A stretch of DNA of 64,000 bases from Adiantum capillus-veneris (GCA_014529385.2 CM043945.1:91876112-91940111); one strand, 5' to 3'; shown: positions 24,061 to 35,200, counted from the stretch's first letter. A program made the numbers and translations. The notes: generated by a model not told the origin, from the sequence alone.

Positions 24061-25715
24061 GCATACCTGTTTAATATAGAGATGGTATCGAAATGGTCAG
24101 AGCAAATTATTCTGTTGTTGACATATGGAATGAATCTTGACGACAGACACATGGTGGAAGACGTTAGACAAGCACAAAATTACACAATGCTTGCGGGAAG
24201 AATGTACCATCATGGAAATGATGGGATTCTAAGGTTGTGTATAGGCCCAGAGGAGTACGGCGCGTATCTAGAGGAGGCCCATACACAAACAGGGGAATTC
24301 CATCGAGGAAATCAAATGACCTATGAACGATTAAGAAGACTTGGAGTGTATTGGCCAGGAATGGCAGGCGATGTAGCTAATTACATCAAGAAATGCAACT
24401 TTGGCACATCCAATACCACTGTGGATTATGCCACATTATACCAAGTGACAATAGCACTTGTATGGAGTCATGCTATTGTGGAATATTTGACTAATAAGGA
24501 GTTTCCAGGAGATTGGTCTAAAGCCAGACAAAAAGCTTTACAAATCGAAGCGAATAGGTATACCCTCATTAGTGACCAATTGTATAAAAGAGGAACTGAT
24601 GACCAGTTGAGGTTAGTTCCTCATGAAAATGACTACTTTCCATTATTGGAACAAGCTCATGTAGGCATAGCAGGAGGTCATTTTTCAGCAGGGAGAGAAC
24701 CGTAAAAATCATAATGGTTGCATGCATATGATGGCCGACCATGATTCAAGATGCAGCACAATTCGTGAAAAGATGTGATGAATGTCAACGCACTAAGGTA
24801 CCAGCTAAAAGAGACGAAATGCCTTTAAGACCAACGATGAGTGCTCGACCATTCGCTAAATGGGGATTGGACTTTGTTGGTCCTATTACTCCACCAGCTT
24901 ATCGTTCACAAGCACAATACATCATAGTGGCCACGGATTACATGACCAAATGGGTGGAAGCAAAAGCCACAACGAAAGCAGACGCTAGAACCACGACACA
25001 ATTCTTATATGAATATGTGTTTACACGTTATGGCCTTCCAATCGAGCTGGTGAGTGATAGAGGGACACACTTTGTAAATGAAGTCATTGAACATCTCTTA
25101 AATGAGTTTATGGTAATTTATCGCAAATCTTCACCCTACCATCCACAAGCCAATGGCCAAGCAAAAGCGACCAACAAAATATTGCGCATAGTTCTTACGA
25201 AACTGGTTAGTGAAACAAGAACGGACTAGGATCAAATGCTATATTCAGCATTGTGGGCTTATCGAGTTGCATATAAAACAACACTCAATGCTACACCATT
25301 TAATATGGTATATGGGTTAAATGCAATATTGCATATTGAATTTTTGATTCCCACACTAAGGGTAGCCAAACAGTTGGACTGGACTGGGCATGAGCTTTCA
25401 GAATGGTTAGCGGACCTTGAAAAATTAGATGAGTTACGATTCAATGTTGTAGCAGCCATATATGAAAAAAAAAGACAACAAAAAGAGTTTTTTGACAAAC
25501 ATGTCAAAAACAAGCACTTTAAAATGGGCGACTATGTCTTAGTATACACCCTTAAACAACATGCCAAGAAGCTAAATAAAAGAGGAATGGAGCCTTATTT
25601 GATCCAATAAATATCGTCCAGCGGAGTAGTAAAACTGTCGACACTAGATGGAAAAGAAATGCCGAACTGGATTAGTGGATGTCGTTTGAAAAAGTATCAT
25701 CTACCTTTAACACCG
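24061..25715 (+). pseudogene. Element P integrase with two tandem H2C2 modules
   Basis: Two zinc-binding modules precede the core. The first is near 24260-24410 (EEAHTQTGEFHRGNQM, RRLGVYWPG, KKCNFG, with its last Cys changed to Gly). The second is near 24650-24790 (LEQAHVGIAGGHFS, a frameshift near 24703, VKRCDECQRTK). The core has Asp 24870-24872 (GLDFVGP) and Asp 25056-25058 (VSDRGTHF). The expected Glu at 25164-25166 is AAA (Lys), so this copy lost its catalytic residue. WAYRVAYKTTLNATPF and VYTLKQHAKKLNKRG follow, then KLSTLDGKEMPNWISG. There is no chromodomain. Stops at 25228 and 25608. The frame continues into protease 2. Confidence 0.88.
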
Positions 25716-27053
25716 GAAATGTTGTTTCAATTACATTATGGCAAAGCCTATAGACAGGAACAACAATGAATTCAGGACCAAGCACAACAAGAAGCCAAGG
25801 AACGCATTGCTAAGCGAAAGCAGTTTCTAAGGACAATAAACATAGTCACACCAATGATGACTGACGAATATCCTCTTTCGACATTCCGAACAATCGAAGC
25901 GGATATACAAAGCGAAGAATTAGCAAAGACAATAACAAACTTTATGGCTCAGGACGAAAGCACCATTGACAACTTGGAAAATACGTGGTGTAGTCCTTAC
26001 ATAAAAGCTTATGCAGACACAAAACAAGTTGAAATATGTGCATTGCTTGACAGTGGGGCAAAATTGAGTGTCATCAGCTTTGAGCTCTTTCAGAAACTTG
26101 GACCAATGAGGAGATTCCCAGAGACACACAGGTTGAAAGTAGCATCGGGTGATGAGGTGACCACATTGTGGTCTATTATGTTACCAATCACAGTGCAGGG
26201 ACAAACGTACACTAATAAGTTCCATGTACTGCCACCAATTAGATCAGCAACGCCGTGTATCTTACCAGTGACGTGGATGAAAGCTAAAAGGGTATTCATT
26301 GATTTGGATACTAATGAAGCACTATTCAGAAATGAAAACTTTTCAAAACCCTTCTTATCATATGAACAATACATGTCAAGGTGGAGACAGGAGTCAATAT
26401 ATCCGCAAAGCATTGACCAAAAACAAACAAAGTTTACATGTCAAAAAATGTATTATCAAAATACAACAATCATACAGGGAACCAGGCAAGTTTGGGTACG
26501 ACGGACAGATCAAGCCGAGACACAATTTCATCAAGGGCGGAAATATCAAGTTTGGCTGAAGCAAGACATCTTAATTCCTGTAAAAAAGTGGACAAAAGAA
26601 CAGACAAAACAACCAAAACCATCAAAGCTTCAAAGAACAATTATCAACCATTCGAATCCGCAACGGACTATATTGGTATGACGTCCAAAATTACCAATTC
26701 AGAACGTGCCAACAAAACAAGTATGGATGCTGAAGAAGACCAACGAACAGTTGTCTACAACTGTCAATGACAAGATAAATCATACAACCAGCACGCGAAA
26801 ACAAGTAGAATCCACAACAAGAACTACAAGGATCTGTATGACCAAAGTCATCAAATGGAAACGAAAGAATGTTCCACCAAAACATGCAACAAAATATCCA
26901 ACAACATCGACTTCAACGGAGCCACAAACACAAATTCAAAAACCGTGGAAAACCATCAAACAAAGAGCGGAAGATTTACAACTTCTTCTCGCAAAGAAAA
27001 TCTGCCAACCAACTCAGGCTACCACAGGAAACCTCAACGACAAATGCCAATAA
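25716..27053 (+). pseudogene. Element P protease 2 with basic tail, C-terminal to integrase
   Basis: In the same frame as the integrase (stops at 25768 and 26679), a second retropepsin-like domain follows: catalytic DSGA at 26049-26060 (ICALLDSGAKLSVISFELF), flap region LKVASGDEVTT, and a C-terminal strand/helix region CILPVTWMKAKRVFIDL. After about 26450 the protein becomes basic, with repeats of a Lys-rich Trp motif (RQVWVRR, YQVWLKQ, KQVWMLKK), then a Thr/Lys/Gln-rich end. The same arrangement is seen in Element M at 61563-62330 minus. A retropepsin after integrase is not part of the standard gypsy order. Protein processing or tRNA/RNA binding by the tail are guesses. Confidence 0.8.
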
Positions 27054-27195
27054 GCAAATTGCTTATACCTTCCTCCTACACCGCATAAATTTTTTCTAAA
27101 TGCATTGACTGTGCATGCATATAGGGCTACATTACAAGGCCTGCATTAGCACGAGTTCATGCCCATGCACAATAGATACCCTTGACGATACCCTG

Positions 27196-27229
27196 TCGTC
27201 CGGAAGGACTCCAACTAGGAGGGGGGGAG
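27196..27229 (+). other. internal polypurine tract with hairpin (Element P)
   Basis: AACTAGGAGGGGGGGAG at 27213-27229 is identical over 17 bases to the 3' polypurine tract at 30535-30551. It is preceded by TCGTCCGGAAGGACTC (27196-27211), which can fold as a GTCC-ggaa-GGAC hairpin. A matching hairpin plus tract occurs at the same place in Element M. The position after pol and far from the LTR resembles a central polypurine tract. Confidence 0.8.
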
Positions 27230-28446
27230 GCATTCCAAATGCGGACTCACGTCATATATTACTAGAGGGCAATGTTTGCGATTAATTTTTCAACTATTTT
27301 TGCGTTTTATTGTGTGATTTTTGGGAAAAGAATATTCCCTCATAATTAATCAGAATTGGGGACCAAATGATCATATATGAGCCCCTAGGGATGTGTATAT
27401 ACTATAAAGAGAGTCAAAACTGGCCAAAAACCGTCAAAAAATAGCAAAAAATAGGCCAAGGTTGACAATTAAGAGTGAGAATGTACATAGACGAGAGAAA
27501 AGTCAGCTACAAAGTGTTTTGATTTTCATTGGTATTTTTATAGGTTAGAATTGCTATTTTTGGGTTATTTTGGGATTTATTTGCTTTATTTTAGCCATTT
27601 TCTAGCAAAAAATATAGAAAAAAATCCATAATCCAAATGGAAACACAACAGAAGAGACGCGTGATCAAAGCAAGGTAAAGAAGACACAAAAAAAATAGGG
27701 ACTGCGAAGGTGAAAGGGCAAAAATGACCACCGTCATGACAGGACCTCCAAAAGGAGAAATCGATAAAAATTGTAGAATTGGAGCAAACGAGGTCCAAAT
27801 CAGGAAATTTGCGAGCCTAAACCGCATCTCGCAAAAATTTATGGCCACAGGTAAAAGATGGGAAAATTTCGTGTCGGAGTCTCGATTACATATAGAGGGG
27901 CTAGGCTAGAAATCTCTCATTTGAGTCATTTTCCATTGTGAGAGAGAGAGAGAGCTCCCTACAGCAGTTGAGACTTCCAGGAACTCATCCATCGTGCATG
28001 GTCACCAGATCAACATCAGATATGAGAGGTATGCTCGTCAACACTGACTCTAAGTGTTGTTTACTTCAGTTAGCAAAACCTCGCCAGCACCACCATCACA
28101 ACCTGTGCACACATACTGTAGACCGGTTGTTAGGAAGACCTAGAGGCCACCAAATGGAACCAAAATTGAAAGTCACAATGCCAATAGCTTAGGAATCAAG
28201 CCTATGAACTCGGAAAGCGTGAAGGAAGCCACCAAGAAAACCCTAATTTCACAGGACCCGCAGAAGGGCAATGAACTAAAGTGATCGGAAATGAGCCAAA
28301 ACTCATAGGCAGCAAGACAATAACCTCGACAAACCAACTGAATGGTTAGACCATGAAAAAGTTCTTCAAAACGGAGCCTAAATTCCCTATCTAAGGGAAA
28401 CTGCGCAAAGCATCACGATACTCTAACGGGCCGACCAAGTGACCAA
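27230..28446 (+). other. non-coding stretch before the third ORF (Element P)
   Basis: About 1.2 kb, AT-rich at first and then mixed, with no recognised domain. Short frames such as 27938-28192 have no support. A splice acceptor for a sub-genomic third-ORF message could lie here, but I cannot pick one out. Confidence 0.45.
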
Positions 28447-30503
28447 ATGACACCAAATTTGACAGGGTACATCCAAGAAAGGAATGCTATGGATGAACCA
28501 GAACTGCTACTAGAAGAGGAGGATCTCCAAACCTTGAGAGATCAGTTGAGGCCAACTTCACGAGATCAGGAAACACCACCTCCATCTCCAAGGCCAGAGA
28601 CAAGTGAAAGGCAATCAACCCCACCTGCTGACTCTCCTCCGCATTCAGAGAGCTCACATCGTGATGAGAGGGTTCATACACCACCCACTGAAGAAGAAAA
28701 AGAAAGGACAGATGGTTACCCAAACATTGGAACAGTATCACACATTGATAAAGGCAAGCAAAAAGAGGTGGATCTGCCAAGAGAAAAAGATTCCTCCTCT
28801 CAAGAAATTGAGTTGGAAGCTACATCTGGATTTACAGTCAATGGAGACCCTACTAAACCGAACTAGACTGCACAGTCGGTGGTTAGCCGATCAGAACACG
28901 GCAAACAAAAGGAAGTTAGAAACAACCAATCAAGAAGTTCTGAAGTTGCAGGAGCAAAGAGATGACACCCTTAAATTGATCAACATTAGAGATGCTGAGA
29001 TCTTGGGGCTCAAAAGCATAGTAAACCTCCTCAAGGAAAATTTACAGGAGTCATAAAATTTCAATGCCATTTGTGAAGATACAATCAATGTATTTCTTGA
29101 ATACGTCAATGACAGAGATGAACAAATCCAAAGGTTGGAGAAAGAAAAGCAAGATGCCCTGGAGACAGTCAAAAGTTAGCAAGTCGTAATCGATGACTTA
29201 CAAATTGAAGTGAAGGATTTGAGAGCAGTAACAGATATACAAGCAAGGGAGATAGAACAAGAAAAGAAACAAAAAACGTTGCTACCAGCAACACCGATGG
29301 TCCAACCGCAAGAAGAAGTGGCGGCACTGAAGAGAGAGCTGGAATTGGAAAGAAAACAACGATTAATGATAGCCGAAAGTGCACTTAGAGCAAAGGATCA
29401 ATTGCAAAGGCAAATCTCGGACTTACAAAGTGAAACACAACAAGGACCAGCTCATGACAGTGAAATAGAAAGCATTGTTTCCAAGTCCCTCAGGGAAGAA
29501 AATGAAAATTTGCACATCAGGGTAAAAGAGTTATAAGAGTCTGCAGCCCAAAAGGAGATGGAATTTCAAACACTCCAAATCAATAATCGAACAATGGTTG
29601 CACAAATTGCAAGTCTCCAAACTGCAAGGCAACACCAAGGGCAGGTACGGGTGCACCTGGAGCAAGTAGCCACGGATTTGGATGGACTGGCTGAACTATA
29701 TGGGGGTGATGATGACTATGAGGAAGAATCAAATGACTATGATGCTACGGGAAGAATGGAATGCCCCGATGTTACCCTATGATCTGCTGAAATATGAAAC
29801 TCTGACACATCAACGGCAGCTCGCAAAGGAAGAACAAGTGACAGTATTTGAAGGAGAATTACAGGATCGGGACTAGCAAAATAGGATAGTAGATAGCCAG
29901 CCAAAGTGGAGGCGTCAATGGCTTTTGGATCACCCTAACAACCTGATCCACTTAGTCAATGCACCGCCTGAGCTGAGGAATGATAGGACTTTTTGCCCAA
30001 CACCCTGAACTTATACTTACAGCCAACATAAATACTTACAAAGCAGAAATCCTACATGGCTGAACTATCCAGTATTGCCAAGGCCTGCCGAAGGAGAGAG
30101 AATATCCGGTTCTTACATGGTGAAAACCCTTCAGGGCGCCATCGCAGAATTCGGAGGCTCTCCCGACCTATCCTGCAAGATACTATGTAAAATAGCTCAG
30201 ACTTTTTTGGCCTATCTCACAGTGTTCTCATAAAGCTGGACTTCAGAGTACATGAATACAGAAAGAAGCATATCAGAGTTGTCATATGATCTAAGTGGGC
30301 CACCTACACAGCCAGTTTTGTATGCCTACTTCAGACGGTTAATGTTTTTGCCCAGCTACCATCTCCAAACATTCGAAGAAGCATTTTACACCGGCTTCTT
30401 CATGTACAAATCCAAAAAAATTGGCCCATTAATGGCGAGCGAGTCTATGCGATATGATGCGTTTCTACATCAAATCAACCAGGAAGGAAGACATCGACAC
30501 TGA
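28447..30503 (+). pseudogene. Element P third ORF (proline-rich, coiled coil, conserved C-terminal module)
   Basis: The start at 28447 opens an acidic, Pro/Ser-rich region (TPPPSPRPETSERQ, HTPPTEEEKER). A frameshift near 28860 leads into long coiled-coil heptads (KLETTNQEVLKLQEQRDDTL; EEVAALKRELELERKQR; DQLQRQISDLQSE). A second shift near 29760 leads to a conserved C-terminal module: QPKWRRQWLLDHPNNL at 29898, NDRTFCPTP, LNYPVL, PDLSCKILCKIAQ, then RRLMFLPSYHLQTFEEAF near 30335. The same module in the same order is present at 52910-53640 minus in Element M. Stops at 29874, 30006 and 30210. The family is not recognised. Its place resembles that of env-like ORFs in plant gypsy elements, but I see no signal peptide or membrane anchor. 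Confidence 0.72.
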
Positions 30504-30538
30504 AGACAAAGACAGTCATGTCGTGGTAGACATGAACT

Positions 30539-30551
30539 AGGAGGGGGGGAG
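30539..30551 (+). other. 3' polypurine tract of Element P
   Basis: AGGAGGGGGGGAG directly abuts the TGTTGG start of the 3' LTR. It primes plus-strand synthesis. It is duplicated internally at 27213-27229. Confidence 0.9.
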
Positions 30552-30826
30552 TGTTGGATCCCAACTTGTCTAACTGTTGTAATGAGTTCACCTTGTAAAG
30601 CCTATCAAATTCCCATTTTTATGTCAAAGACGTCTTATCATTTTGATCCACTTTTTTGGGTTATGTAAAGATTAATCAGTCAGTCAGGACCTAAATGTGT
30701 TTCCACTTTGTAATTATGATGAAGAGAACCCCATGTACATTTTGAGCTAAGGTGACTAAAGTATAAAAGTCACCTTAGAACCATTTTTTGGAGAACATTT
30801 GAATATTAATCCTGTGTCGTACGAGT

Positions 30827-30917
<91 letters not shown>

Positions 30918-31536
30918 TCTTATCCTCTTCGCTACGTGCTTCTCCCTCACCCAATTCAGGACGTGACCATACCATCGCGGTAGCCTCTCTGAGTGCTACG
31001 CGCCCACGCCACACATTCACATTTTTGAGCTGTTCGCGAGCGATCCTTCCTCGAGCTTGTTTTGCTTGTAAGTAGCACGAACAGTGTCTGTTTTCAACAA
31101 TTAAGTACATTATGGAATGAGAGAGAGATTAGCTACACATCGATACTCATAGAATTAGGTTTCACACACTTTTAGATTATGACCTGTGAGTCTATCGCGA
31201 CTGTATTCGAGATAACTAGGGTTAAAATCTGGTGAGATTAGACTTATAGGTAAGTATATCCTATTGAGAGGATGGTACCTAGTATGTTTGATACGATTCC
31301 GAGTTCATTTGATGTGTAAACGGTGTTGTGAGCGTTTAGGGATCGAGTGGGTTGCATTCAACAAGGGTTAATGATTGATGCATCATAGAAGTGCGTATGT
31401 GTAGATTGGTCTCAGCCTGACAAGCTAACGAGATTGCCTCTATGCACCTATGGGTTAGTCGTGTCATCAGATGATAAGTATGTTGTCTGTGTCGTGCTTG
31501 TGAGCATGAACAGGGGAGTAGTTTTGACCTAAAACA
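30552..31536 (+). repeat. 3' LTR of Element P
   Basis: 985 bp, TGTTGGATCC...CCTAAAACA. It is 60 bp longer than the 5' LTR, mostly because the GA microsatellite has grown to about 85 bp (30830-30915). TATA box at 30762-30769. Confidence 0.95.
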
Positions 31537-31541
31537 TTCAC
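31537..31541. repeat. target-site duplication, right (TTCAC)
   Basis: Exact copy of the 5 bp at 15605-15609. Confidence 0.93.
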
Positions 31542-31853
31542 CTAACTAGAAAGACATATGTAAGAAGAGACTAGGAGAGAAAAGCATTGTGAAACATCCG
31601 GTGCATCTTCTATATGAATCTCACATAATCACAATTCTTTGCAATTTAATTTTCTTCTATACATCCTAGGAACTGTGAAAGTTCATTTATTTTATGCTTG
31701 GCACATACAATAAAAAATTTCAACTATGATTCTATATTGTATCATGCTAGTTATATGTAGTACCAAACTTTCTATATTTTAGTATTGTACAGTATAATAC
31801 CAAATATGGTATTTTTTTGCAAAACCCACATACTACAGAGGAGGCCAACTAAT

Positions 31854-31892
31854 GTGATGAGAGGTGCAAGAAGTATTGCAACAATAATGCCG

Positions 31893-31928
<36 letters not shown>

Positions 31929-32248
31929 TCAGGCTCCCACTGCCTAGCCTCCACCACCACCACCACCTCTCAAGAAGAAGCATCGTTGGAGACATGGTGC
32001 ATGTGCATTGTGTGAAATCCGCACAAAGCTTATAATCCCTAAGGCCCCATTTTCTCAGCTTGTGAAAGATATTATAAATGAGTACTTAGACAATGTCACT
32101 AGGTGCATTGCAGCAAGGAGTGGAGGATATCATTGTATCCCTCTTTCAAGACACCATTTTGGCAATGGCCCATGCTAAGCATGTGACTATTAAGCCCACA
32201 GATATGTCCTTAGCACTTTTCCTTTGTGGTGATGATTTCTTTTGTTAA
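31854..32248 (+). pseudogene. CENH3: histone H3 pseudogene, CENH3-like
   Basis: After KKKHRWRHG at 31972, frame 1 reads ACALCEIR (the alphaN helix, ALREIR in H3). About six residues are then missing, followed by LIIPKAPFSQLVKDIINEY and NVTR (alpha1 and loop 1). A frameshift near 32101 leads to ALQQGVEDIIVSLFQDT (alpha2), MAHAKHVTIKPTDMSLAL (loop 2, alpha3) and a stop at 32246-32248. IP-x-APF, a longer loop 1 with VTR, and VED rather than canonical AEAYLV are features of centromeric H3. A possible N-terminus (ATG 31854) is separated from the core by the C run. No intron interrupts the core, whereas plant CENH3 genes are usually split, so it may be a processed copy. The symbol marks family only. 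Confidence 0.68.
31893..31926 (+). repeat. 34-base homopolymeric C run
   Basis: Thirty-four consecutive C at the 5' side of the histone-like pseudogene. Such a run mutates in length easily, and the assembled length may be wrong. It also throws the upstream Met codons out of frame with the histone core. Confidence 0.9.
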
Positions 32249-35200
32249 ACCTAGATAGGAATGCCGTTGTAACTTCTCCAGCGACATCTTTGCCAGCATT
32301 ATCATGTAACTATTTGGACAATGAAATTATCATATCTATGTTTGGCAACTGCAATGTATTGTTTGAAATTTTAATCGTAGGTTGGTTATGTATTTGAATG
32401 TGGTTACTTGGGCCAATTTCTCCTAATCAATCTGGTTGCAGGGTTTGTGTTAGCCAGCAAGTATCAATAAAAGCTCATGTGGTGCCCATCCCAATGCCCA
32501 CGGGCCATTTGAACCCCGTCACCATGCACATGGTGGCATAAGAAGCCATTATGTGTGCCACAAAGCGACTTTTGGTAGTTTGACTGTCCACTATAATTAG
32601 ATACAGGGTGCACAAGGGCAGCTCTGGGATCTCATCTTTTACATCCTCCCCTTCTAGGTCTTGGTCGATATCTTTCAAAGGAGGCTCTCCTTGGAGACAT
32701 AGGAGTGCCAACCAAGCCTCTTCGTGGTTAGACATTTTCTCCTCTTTGGGCTCCACCTCCTTTACAAGAGTCCTCAGAGATGGCTTTTTACGATCACTTG
32801 CTTTACCTTTCCCCTTGTTGTTTTCAATTTCCTCCATCACTATCACAGTGAGAGCCATGTCCCACCTCAAAAATCCCTTGGCGATGTTCCCCATGCCAAG
32901 GTCTATGAGTTTGTCCTCCTCTTCCTCTCTATAGTGTTCCTTGGTGAGACATGAAGTGGAAACTATTGTCTTCTCTAAAGGTGTGATTCAGAAGATCAAT
33001 TGGCACCCACAAACCTTATTCATCTTCAAAATTGACGAGTACTTTGCTATTTGTGTCTCCATGTAGGATGTAAGCGCTTCTAATGTATCAACATGCAGTT
33101 CGATGGTAGCCTCCATGTTCATGGATACCTAGAACATGGTGCTAATCTTCTCCATCATGTATCCTAGGTCATGGAGAAGGAGTTGGTCAAGGAGGGCTTC
33201 ATTAGCAGTAGCCGTTCTTACTGGTGGAGTGCAAGGAACAACGACACATGCTTATGGATGGATAGACCAAGGAAGGAGCGGAGAAGATGAGAGAAGCTCA
33301 AAAACAAGAAAGCAACTTTAAAACTGGCTTTGCAAGTCACTTAAAAACAAGACGATAAAAAATATGACACTTTTATAAAACTTAAAGTTTTAATGGTGAT
33401 TTAAATTTAAACATTCTCCTCCACAGAAATCTTGGGGCTATGATGCATAGTATTTTTGTCGAAACACCACAATTTGAAACACCGTAACTCCACCACCCAC
33501 CACGACTCTAAAGTCACTTAATGCTTCTAAAATTGAAAATTAGACATTCCCGAATCACATAATTAGACAAAAATGTAGCGTATTAATATGAGAGTATTAC
33601 ATTGCAATGACAATTGTTTGCTTGATATGGATACATCTAGGGAAGGGGGTGCTCTTACAAAGAAAGTCCTCTCCTTTCTCTTGCGCAGAGGGTTGCCACC
33701 AATTATAAATTGAATAGTCCATCTTAAGCTCAAACCTAAGTGCCAAGTACTCCCTTATATTTTCCATATTCCAGTCAACATTGACGGCCATGTCCCACAC
33801 TTCCTCCTACTTGCAATTCAACTTGATCCATATCAATGATGTCCAAATCGAGTGCTTCCCGTTCACCTCAAGTCTACTTCCACCGTCTCTAAAGGAATAT
33901 AATGGATATTTGCTGCTTTGCAATGTGGCATCGAATGATCATTTTCTCTATCACAACCATGCACTTTATGGTATCCCCATTGTGTTGAACAATCTTTGAG
34001 TCCCAAGAAGATGGAAGGAAGGCATTCATTTCTATTTCAACCTTAGTAATCCACATGGTAGGCGTGCGATGAACGTCTACCTTGAACAGAAAAAACAAAA
34101 GATGCAGAGACATAAAATATGTTAGTGTTGCTTGACGTGACTCGTACATGCACTTAATTGCATTGAAGATCTCATTTTCAATCCGTTGACAATAGAGGTA
34201 CTATTAGGAGTTTGCTAATCACTACCCATCAGAGTTGGTGAACTAAGTGTTTTCAGGGTCGCATAGACATTCCTTGTCGTTGGGACTACATACTCTACAT
34301 CAAAGAAGAAGGTGGACCATTTTGCAAGCTTTGACATAGTGGATCCAGAATATACCAATGAGCCAAAGTCAAAGTAGTGAGCCTGAAAAGTTTTGGAGAG
34401 CACCTCTAGAGTCTCTTGTTGCATAAATGTTGATGAAAAAATATCTGCACAAGCCAAACACCATACCCACAAAGTTTCCTCATTAGAGACTTCATGCAAA
34501 AGCATAGTGTTTACTACAAACAACACTATAAATTTTACAATAGTAAGAAAGTGCTTTCAATTGAAATCATTGATCCATAGTTGAGAAGCTTTGTAGATGT
34601 GTTGTATCTTCACTTTCTTGCTTCCATTGGCCTCCTACGTCATCTTCAATATACGACCCTTCTAATTATGGGACTTCAGTCCGATGAATCGACGAGAGAC
34701 TTTATGGGCTCCCTTTATGCTTGGCCATATTGTCGCCCACATGATGTCACAAAGCTTGTGGTTACCCCCAATGGCCATTGTTGTCTTGCTTGTTGATGCA
34801 GTGGAATGAGTCTACCCTTGATCGAGGTCTACGACTCATGGTATCCAAGCTTCTTGAATTGTGCAAGCTGAATCTCCCTTACCACTAAAGCTTTGCAGGT
34901 TGAAGGTTCCTAAATCCTAAATCCTTTTAAGTTGAAGCTCTTTAACCCTAAATCTTTGCAAACTAAAGGTCCCTAAACCCTAATCTTGGGTAGATGAAGC
35001 TATTAAGCTCTACAAGATGTATGTGATCCCCCAAGATGAGGGTGGAGAATGTGTGCAAGCATGAGAGGAAGGCCTCCAAGACGGGGAAAATGGAATTTAT
35101 TAAAAGCTCTCAATAGTAAAAAAGGAGCCAAAACTTAGAACTAGGCTTGGGAGATAAGGGGAAGGTAGATTGGAGAGAGAGGAGGCCAAAAAGATACTCT

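Larger units (their letters stand above)
15610..31536 (+). mobile_element. Element P: complete 15.9-kb Ty3/gypsy retrotransposon
   Basis: Two direct LTRs (15610-16534, 30552-31536) flank a tRNA-Asp-type primer-binding site, gag, protease, RT, RNase H, integrase, a second protease, an internal polypurine tract, a third ORF and the 3' polypurine tract. The 5 bp before the 5' LTR (TTCAC, 15605-15609) are repeated exactly after the 3' LTR (31537-31541). The coding region carries many stops and frameshifts, so it is no longer functional. In the first 160 bp the two LTRs differ at about nine sites, so the insertion is not recent. There is no chromodomain. Confidence 0.95.

Noticed and set aside
30756-31110. 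Minus-strand ORFs with long Ser-Leu repeats
   Set aside because: Translation of the GA microsatellite in the 3' LTR.
34910-34990. Telomere-like CCCTAAA words
   Set aside because: Only one true two-unit run (CCCTAAACCCTAA) with scattered partial words. Not an interstitial telomeric array.
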